From Epsilonproteobacteria bacterium tcs-49 (GTDB taxonomy: Bacteria; Campylobacterota; Campylobacteria; Campylobacterales; Sulfurovaceae), in assembly GCA_002049495.1 (NCBI GenBank), contig LLYS01000001.1, positions 248,001 to 312,000 on the forward strand: a DNA stretch of 64,000 nucleotides, written 5' to 3'. The position numbers and the translations under genes are program-made. The notes beneath the pieces were generated by a model. It made no database searches. It was not told the origin of the DNA and worked only from the letters and a program-made list of their open reading frames with translations. Numbering within the stretch: the first letter of the stretch is position 1; each line of letters starts with the position of its first letter. Positions 58,391-64,000 of the stretch are shown here, one piece after another.

Positions 58391-59468
58391 CGGTAATCAA
58401 CTCCTCTTTCATATCTTCAAAACAGTGGGCGTCCAGGGTGATTTCAAGCTTTTGCGTCGGAATCGTATCGACGACGATAATGCAGCTTAAATCATGCGCG
58501 TGGGTCAGCTCGGCACGTACTTTGCACAAGGTATCAAAATCCAGCCGGCTTTGCAACAGCTGCGATACGCCGGCAAACTCCCTCCGGGCACAGCTGTTGA
58601 ACTTTTCGATCGAACACAGCTTCACCTCGTCGCGGTTAAAATACCCTACTCCGTCGATAATACGCTCCACCTGTCCCTTGCTTCGAGGATTTTTCATGGT
58701 TGAGTAGGGCAGAAAAAAGCTTGCTATCGTTTCCTTCGTTTTGCTATCACTCAACTTTGCGTGCAGCAGGCGGTAGTTTAAAAAGCGGTTTTTGACGATC
58801 TCATAGGGCTTTTTCCGCACCTCCAGATCCATCCGCTTTTCATACAGTTTGAGTTTATCCTCGTTGGAGTTGGGTTCCAGACTCTCCTGCAGGGCGCAAA
58901 AAAGTTCGTAATCCAGCCGGTTTTGCTGCGCCCTTTGCTTCTTCAGCGCAAAGTGGCAGCCGCAGTAGTTTTGCCGGTAGAGTTTATCCTTTTTTGCCAG
59001 CAGGTTCTGTGCGTTGCTTCCCCCGCCTTTGCGAAAATCGTAAGAAACAAACTCCAACCCGTACTCCTTTGCGATCCGCTCCCCGGCACGGCACAGCTGC
59101 TCCATCGATTTTTTCGGGCTCATCAAAAGCGTGGAGGTAAACTGTTTGATCCCCAGCTCCCTCGCTTTTTTGGCCGTTTCCACAAAACGCGTCTCAAAGC
59201 AGATTTCGCAGCGCTTTCCCTTTTCGGGTTCATCCTCCAGCCCCGTTGCGCACTCGAGCCAATATTCGTAATCGTATGCCCCTTCGATCAGGGGGATCCG
59301 GAGCATATCGCAGCTGCGCGTCACATCCATCAAACGGAGGCTGTACTCACTGTAGGGGTGGATATTGGGATTGTAAAAAAACGAAAAAAGTTCCCGCTGC
59401 GGCGCCTCCTTTTGCAGCCTTGATAAAAAGTAGTGGCTGTCTACGCTGCAGCAGATATGTACCAGCAT
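58377..59468 (-). CDS. queH: Epoxyqueuosine reductase QueH with C-terminal extension
   Basis: About 363 residues from ATG 59468 (a TTG at 59477 is possible). MLVHICCSVDSHYFL, FYNPNIHPYSEYSLR, KRCEICFETR and YCGCHFALKKQR carry the Cys residues that bind the 4Fe-4S cluster of QueH (DUF208), the cobalamin-independent enzyme for the last step of queuosine synthesis. QueH domains are often near 200 residues; about 160 extra C-terminal residues here have no recognised function. Confidence 0.88.
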   Translation of the reverse strand: MLVHICCSVDSHYFLSRLQKEAPQRELFSFFYNPNIHPYSEYSLRLMDVTRSCDMLRIPLIEGAYDYEYWLECATGLEDEPEKGKRCEICFETRFVETAKKARELGIKQFTSTLLMSPKKSMEQLCRAGERIAKEYGLEFVSYDFRKGGGSNAQNLLAKKDKLYRQNYCGCHFALKKQRAQQNRLDYELFCALQESLEPNSNEDKLKLYEKRMDLEVRKKPYEIVKNRFLNYRLLHAKLSDSKTKETIASFFLPYSTMKNPRSKGQVERIIDGVGYFNRDEVKLCSIEKFNSCARREFAGVSQLLQSRLDFDTLCKVRAELTHAHDLSCIIVVDTIPTQKLEITLDAHCFEDMKEELITDVKA

Positions 59469-59482
59469 GTCGCGCAACGCCC

Positions 59483-61669
59483 TTAAAACCTTTTACCCAT
59501 GGTAAATTCAAAGCTTGTCGTATCATCCACAAACTCGTCATCCAACGCCTGGGCAAAGATAAACTGGATCGGGCCAAGCGGTGCCAGCCATTCGATCACC
59601 GCCCCGGTACCGGCACGTTTAATCTCGTTGAAACTGCCTTCGCCGATCATACCGTAATCCAGGAAAAAGGCTAAACGCATCTTTGCCGATTCCACGAGGG
59701 GAATACTGGCTTCAATACTGTTGGCAAACATCTTTTTCCCCCCGATACGATCATACTGCGCATCCCTCGGGGAGATGGAGTTGGTGCTGTAACCGCGGAC
59801 GGTTCCCGTACCCCCCATGTAAAGCTTCTCATTGATATGCAGATATCCCCTGTCGTTGATATATCCCAGCTTCGCTTTGTAGCGCAAAATCATATCGTAA
59901 TCGATCAAATCCTCCAGGCCGTAGTACATGGAGAATTTGGAGTAGCTTTTGACAAACTCCTCTTTCCCGTACATCCCCGCATATTCCAGGCTTGTCGATG
60001 CCGCGATACCCTCTCTGGGAAGGTAGTAACTGTCGGTGGTATCATAGGTCAGGGAGGGAATGATAGAGGATTTGTCATACTTTTCATCCACAAGGTTCAC
60101 ATCGTCGTAATCCAGATCCACGTCCACATAGAGCAGTTTCAACGTCCCGGTAAGATGGCGGCTTAATTTTTTACCCACGAAAACCGAACCGCCCTGGGTG
60201 GTTTCATCATACTCGTAAGCTTCGTAACTGTCTTTAAAGACGTTAACCCCCGTACTGTACTCGCTGTCCCAGACCCGCGGGTTATTCACGTGGATATTAT
60301 AGGTGGAGGTTTTATCCGATTTCTCCACGTCTACGCCCACGTCCAAGCCGCTGCCGAAAATATTTTTATCGGATACGGCGACGTTGTACAAGAAGCCGTC
60401 GTAGCTGCCGTATCCCGCACCCACGATAATGTTACCCGTGGGCTGTTCTTTGACCTCCACTTCCAGATTCATCTCATCGATAGCGACCCGCTTTTGTTTG
60501 ATCTCCACCTTTTCAAAATAGCCCGTACGCTTCAACGCTTTTCTTGAATCCTCAAGGTCGGTCAAGCTGAAAAGATCGCCCGGAGCCAAAAACACTTCCC
60601 GCCGCACGACCCGGTCGATGGTTCGCGTATTGCCGGAGATGATAACGTCGTTGATATAGACCTTATCCCCCGGTTCGATCGTATACACCACTTCGACCGT
60701 ATGCTCTTCGGAGTTGGGGATGATATCGGGGGTAACCCGCACATACGCGTACCCCTTGTCCGCGACGGCGTCGTTGAGGGTTTTACTGTCGGTTCTGAAC
60801 TCTTCGATATTGAACGTTTCCCCCTCTTCAAGCTCCAGCTCTACCGTATCAAGCTCCAAAACCTGCTTCTCCTGCTTGATTGTCACGGTGCTGACCGTGT
60901 AGGGTTCCCCCTCCTCTATCTTGTAAAGCTGTTTCGCTTTATAACCGCCAAAGTCCACCTCCAGCAAACCGTCGCTGATCGCGACGTCGAGATAGCCGTG
61001 CTGCATATAGTAATCTTTCAAACGCTGCTTATCGATAGGGATCTCGTTGACGTGGATCAACCCGTCGTTACGGCCCCACATCCAGCCCAGAAACTCCTGT
61101 TCCCTGTTTTTAAGGATGTTTTCCAAATCGCCGTCGTCAAAAACGGTGTTGCCCATAAATTCCAAACTTTTAATATGAACCTGCTCTCCCTTTTTCACGA
61201 CGATATCAAGCTCGACGGAGTTACCCTCTTCCGTTGTTTCCAGGGAGATATCGCTGTCAAAAAACCCTTCGTACTCCAACAGGTCGAGGATATCTTTTTT
61301 GGCTTCTTGCATCTTTTGCTCATCGTAGATATCACCCTTGTCAATCCCCAGCGCATCGAGAATATTCTCCTGTTCGGCTTCTTTATACCCGATGATATCC
61401 ACCTTGGAGATGATAGGTTTTTCCTTAAAGCTAAACGTCAACGTTCCCTGATCGTACGACGCCACGATATCTTTAAAGTAGTTATACTCATACAACTCTT
61501 TTATCGCTTTATTGATCTTTTCGATATCGAGTTCCTCGCCGACTTCGATCTTTGTGATCTCTCCCGCGGTCTCCTCGGAAAGGTGGATCAACCCTTCATA
61601 CTCAATTGCATCGATACTTTTCGCTTCTAAACCAATAACCGTTATCAACAGGATCAATACGCGCTTCAT
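59483..61669 (-). CDS. bamA: Outer-membrane assembly factor BamA
   Basis: 728 residues from ATG 61669; the frame upstream to 61804 is spurious because tyrA diverges from there. Signal peptide (about 1-16), five POTRA-like repeats (about 17-390), and a 16-stranded barrel with GIAASTSLEYAG, GTGTVRGYSTNSISPRD (lid-lock VRGY/F motif) and the C-terminal FEFTMGKRF ending in Phe. Inserts outer-membrane proteins. First gene of a long envelope operon running to the RND gene. Confidence 0.95.
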   Translation of the reverse strand: MKRVLILLITVIGLEAKSIDAIEYEGLIHLSEETAGEITKIEVGEELDIEKINKAIKELYEYNYFKDIVASYDQGTLTFSFKEKPIISKVDIIGYKEAEQENILDALGIDKGDIYDEQKMQEAKKDILDLLEYEGFFDSDISLETTEEGNSVELDIVVKKGEQVHIKSLEFMGNTVFDDGDLENILKNREQEFLGWMWGRNDGLIHVNEIPIDKQRLKDYYMQHGYLDVAISDGLLEVDFGGYKAKQLYKIEEGEPYTVSTVTIKQEKQVLELDTVELELEEGETFNIEEFRTDSKTLNDAVADKGYAYVRVTPDIIPNSEEHTVEVVYTIEPGDKVYINDVIISGNTRTIDRVVRREVFLAPGDLFSLTDLEDSRKALKRTGYFEKVEIKQKRVAIDEMNLEVEVKEQPTGNIIVGAGYGSYDGFLYNVAVSDKNIFGSGLDVGVDVEKSDKTSTYNIHVNNPRVWDSEYSTGVNVFKDSYEAYEYDETTQGGSVFVGKKLSRHLTGTLKLLYVDVDLDYDDVNLVDEKYDKSSIIPSLTYDTTDSYYLPREGIAASTSLEYAGMYGKEEFVKSYSKFSMYYGLEDLIDYDMILRYKAKLGYINDRGYLHINEKLYMGGTGTVRGYSTNSISPRDAQYDRIGGKKMFANSIEASIPLVESAKMRLAFFLDYGMIGEGSFNEIKRAGTGAVIEWLAPLGPIQFIFAQALDDEFVDDTTSFEFTMGKRF

Positions 61670-61755
61670 AAACAACCTTAAATTAATTTTTGGATAAACT
61701 TCTTTCAATAAACAGACATTATATCGAATACCAAATAAATTTAAAAAGGTCAATA

Positions 61756-62577
61756 ATGCAAATTGCGATAGTGGGCTTGGGTTTGATGGGCGGCTCCTTT
61801 GCACTGGGGTTGAAAAACAGCGATCATACCCTCGTGGGGTTTGATCACAACGAAAAACATTGCCAAAGCGCTTTGGAACTGGGATTGGTGGAACGTATCG
61901 CGGATTTTGACGAAGTCAAACGCTCCGATGTCGTGATTTTGGCCATTCCCGTAGAAGCGATCATCAAAGCGATGGATTCACTTCACGATATTGCACCGGA
62001 AACCACCGTCATCGATCTGGGCAGTACCAAAGAAAAAATTATCGCCGCCATTCCCGAAACGCTCCGGAACAACTTCGTTGCGGCCCACCCCATGACCGGG
62101 ACGGAAAAGTTCGGCCCCCATGCCGCGCTGCCCGACCTGTATGAGGATAAAATCGTCGTTTTGTGTGATTTGAAAGACAGCGGGCAACTGCATGTCCGGC
62201 GAGCTTTGGAACTGTTTAACCTGCTGCAGATGAAGATCGTCAAGATGGATGCCGCAGATCATGATCTGCACGCGGCCTTTATCTCCCACATGCCCCACGC
62301 TTTGAGTTTTGCCCTGGCGCGCGCCGTACTGGCCCAGCAAGATCCCAAAAGTATCCTCACCCTTGCCGCTGGCGGGTTTAAGGATATGAGCCGCCTTGCG
62401 AAAAGCAGCCCCGACATGTGGACCGATATCTTCAAACAAAACAAGCAAAATCTGCTGCACTCGCTCAAGCACTTCCAACAGGAACTCGACAGTTGTACGA
62501 AGATGGTAGAAGATGATGATTTTGAAAGTTTGCACAGCTGGATAGCGCAGTCGAACAAACTGCACCATATCCTGTAA
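61756..62577 (+). CDS. tyrA: Prephenate dehydrogenase
   Basis: 273 residues from ATG 61756 (AAAAAGG ribosome site). NAD-binding motif IAIVGLGLMGGSFALGLK, then VIDLGSTKEKI, AAHPMTGTEKFGP with the catalytic His, and FISHMPHALSFALA. Oxidatively decarboxylates prephenate to 4-hydroxyphenylpyruvate for tyrosine. Close to aroE and a trpE-type gene, though these are on the other strand. Confidence 0.94.
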   Translation: MQIAIVGLGLMGGSFALGLKNSDHTLVGFDHNEKHCQSALELGLVERIADFDEVKRSDVVILAIPVEAIIKAMDSLHDIAPETTVIDLGSTKEKIIAAIPETLRNNFVAAHPMTGTEKFGPHAALPDLYEDKIVVLCDLKDSGQLHVRRALELFNLLQMKIVKMDAADHDLHAAFISHMPHALSFALARAVLAQQDPKSILTLAAGGFKDMSRLAKSSPDMWTDIFKQNKQNLLHSLKHFQQELDSCTKMVEDDDFESLHSWIAQSNKLHHIL

Positions 62578-62583
62578 ATCCCC

Positions 62584-63369
62584 CTATAGTTCAAACGCCT
62601 TTCGCATGACGGGCGTTATCTCCCGGGTCCCGTAGCGGTGGCCGGTAAAGTGTTCAAAGGCCAGCACCCCCTGATACAGCAGCATATCCGCTCCGTCCTT
62701 TACTTCCAAGCCCCGCTTTTGCGCCGCTTGCAAAAAGGGCGTTTGCTTGCCGTAGATGACGTCCACGCACGCTTTGGCGTTTTCAAGTACGCCGCCGATC
62801 ATCGCCTCGGGAACGGGCAGGTTTCCGTCGGCAAGCCCCGCGGAGGTGGTGTTGACCACCAGATCAAACCCCCTGTTTTCAAAGTTTTCCCACGTCATCG
62901 TTTCACAGTGGTTAAAACCTTCCAGCCGACCCGCCGATCGGTTCATCACCGTCACGTCCAGCCCCCGTTTGTTCATGATATACGCGATCGCCTTGGCCGT
63001 TCCCCCCGCGCCTAAAAGCAGTACCTTTTCCCTGCTGAACTCTTCGATACTCAACATAAATCCCGGGGCGTCTGTATTGTAGCCGTGAAGCTTGCCGTTT
63101 TTCTCTATAATCGTATTGATCGCCCCGATCGCTTTTGCATCCTCGTCGATCACGTCGCAGGCGGCAAAAGCGGCCTCCTTGTGGGGGACGGTAATATTGG
63201 CACCGCTGAGCCCCAAAGCAAAAAAACGCGCTTTGAGGTCTTCACCGTTTTTAAGCAAAATACGGGTATAGCAGCTTTTTTCTTTGAAGTGGGCGAAACA
63301 GCGGTTGTGCATAAGCGGGGATTTGGAGTGGCTGACGGGGTTGCCGAAAATCGCAAACAGGTTTTGCAC
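62584..63369 (-). CDS. aroE: Shikimate dehydrogenase
   Basis: 261 residues. FGNPVSHSKSPLMHN (substrate-binding Ser pair), NITVPHKEAAF with the catalytic Lys, INTIIEKNGKLHGYNTDAPGF and LLLGAGGTAKAIAY (NADP-binding). Reduces 3-dehydroshikimate. It starts with a 1-base overlap with the upstream gene. Confidence 0.96.
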   Translation of the reverse strand: MQNLFAIFGNPVSHSKSPLMHNRCFAHFKEKSCYTRILLKNGEDLKARFFALGLSGANITVPHKEAAFAACDVIDEDAKAIGAINTIIEKNGKLHGYNTDAPGFMLSIEEFSREKVLLLGAGGTAKAIAYIMNKRGLDVTVMNRSAGRLEGFNHCETMTWENFENRGFDLVVNTTSAGLADGNLPVPEAMIGGVLENAKACVDVIYGKQTPFLQAAQKRGLEVKDGADMLLYQGVLAFEHFTGHRYGTREITPVMRKAFEL

Positions 63370-64000
63370 TACCTGCCCTTTGCCGAGAGTTCGTCGATAG
63401 TCGCGTGCAGCGCCTTGAGTTTGTTGCTAACCTCCAGATACTCCAGCTCCGGTTTACTGTCCGCCACGACCCCGGCTCCGGCTTGCAGGACAATTCTGTC
63501 CGGCTTGATCATCGCAGTCCGGATCGTGATGGCGCTGTCCATATTGCCGTTGAAACTAAAATATCCCACGCTGCCGCTGTAAAAACCGCGCTTGAGCCGC
63601 TCATACTCCGCGATCAACTCCATAGCGCGGATCTTGGGCGCGCCGGTCATGGTGCCCGCGGTGAAAGTAGCGGCAAAAAGATCGAACATATCCTTGCCCT
63701 CTTGGAGTTTCCCCTCCACGTCGCTGACCATGTGCATCACGTGCGAATAGCGCTCCACGCGCATCAGATCGGTCACTTTCACGCTTCCGCCCTTGGCTAC
63801 TCGCCCCACGTCATTTCGCCCGAGGTCTACGAGCATGATATGCTCCGCCCGCTCTTTGGGATCGCTGAGCATCTCCTGTTCCAGCTCCCTGTCACGGTCT
63901 TTGTCCCTGCCCCGCTTTCTGGTCCCGGCGATGGGGCGCAGCATGATATCCTCATCGTTAAGCTGCACCATCACTTCCGGGGAACTGCCGCAGATGGTAA
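63369..64000 (-). CDS. trpE: Anthranilate synthase component I, 5' end outside window
   Basis: The frame is open to the window edge; the first visible codons read TICGSSPEVMV, so the ATG at 63974 is internal. About 210 C-terminal residues are present, with RPIAGTRKRGRDKDRD, EHIMLVDLGRNDVGRV, TFTAGTMTGAPKIRAMELI and GSVGYFSFNGNMDSAITIRT. These are chorismate-binding enzyme signatures, closer to TrpE than to PabB in my reading, but PabB cannot be fully ruled out without the N-terminus. Confidence 0.85.
   Translation of the reverse strand, partial: TICGSSPEVMVQLNDEDIMLRPIAGTRKRGRDKDRDRELEQEMLSDPKERAEHIMLVDLGRNDVGRVAKGGSVKVTDLMRVERYSHVMHMVSDVEGKLQEGKDMFDLFAATFTAGTMTGAPKIRAMELIAEYERLKRGFYSGSVGYFSFNGNMDSAITIRTAMIKPDRIVLQAGAGVVADSKPELEYLEVSNKLKALHATIDELSAKGR

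Overview
The window is chromosomal DNA of a Campylobacterota (Epsilonproteobacteria) member, probably free-living and respiratory. Evidence: a Csd6/Csd4-type cell-shape peptidase pair, a CetA/CetB-type split energy-taxis receptor, a type E succinate dehydrogenase (SdhA, SdhB and a CCG-domain SdhE), many histidine kinases with the AHQW[RK]QP phospho-acceptor box, a DUF2018-like protein, and compact operons with 1-14 nt gene overlaps. No rRNA, tRNA, CRISPR array or complete transposase was seen.

Layout. 1-3836 (+): end of hemE, csd6, csd4, a radical SAM gene, then a terminator. 3975-32136: a 28-kb sensory island. It holds a c-di-GMP/two-component operon (3975-7419, with two broken reading frames), a chemoreceptor with a periplasmic c-type heme motif (7601-9190), a large double-receiver protein (9302-11770), and a chemotaxis operon on the minus strand (CheZ-like, cheY, cheA, cheW, cheW, cheR, cheD, cheB; 18586 down to 11767). 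It also holds a chemoreceptor with a zinc-binding CZB domain and a CheR-tethering tail (18725-21052), a PAS kinase/response regulator/Cache kinase operon (21364-25985), cetB-cetA (28141-26399), and an operon of a receiver-PAS protein, a beta-propeller protein and a truncated kinase (32074-28261).

32198-63974 is mostly ordinary: pgi, hemH, an FAD oxidoreductase and glyS flanked by two copies of a 271-272 bp inverted-repeat element; msrB-msrA with two unlisted small membrane genes; crcB and plsC; purC-purS-purQ; a C-terminal processing protease, a dipeptidase, sdhA-sdhB-sdhE, a prenyl synthase, bamA-queH-rsmH-ftsL-like-RND exporter, tyrA, aroE and the start of trpE-side aromatic synthesis.

The most interesting signal is regulatory. 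All eight promoters I could place in front of the sensory transcription units (3916, 7451, 9218, 21236 on +; 18665, 21169, 28258, 32136 on -) carry the same architecture: two YACAY half-sites exactly 11 bp apart, then 9-10 bp, then a TATAAT-like -10. Promoters of unrelated genes in the window lack it and instead have an extended TGC-TAYAAT -10. An 11-bp direct repeat at the -35 is typical of OmpR/PhoB-family binding, and an OmpR-type regulator (5609-6307) lies in one of these operons. I infer a single dedicated regulon controlling chemotaxis, energy taxis and c-di-GMP signalling together. A second notable feature is CheA, whose linker holds seven [FY]GF[FY] motifs where the CheY-docking P2 domain is normally found.
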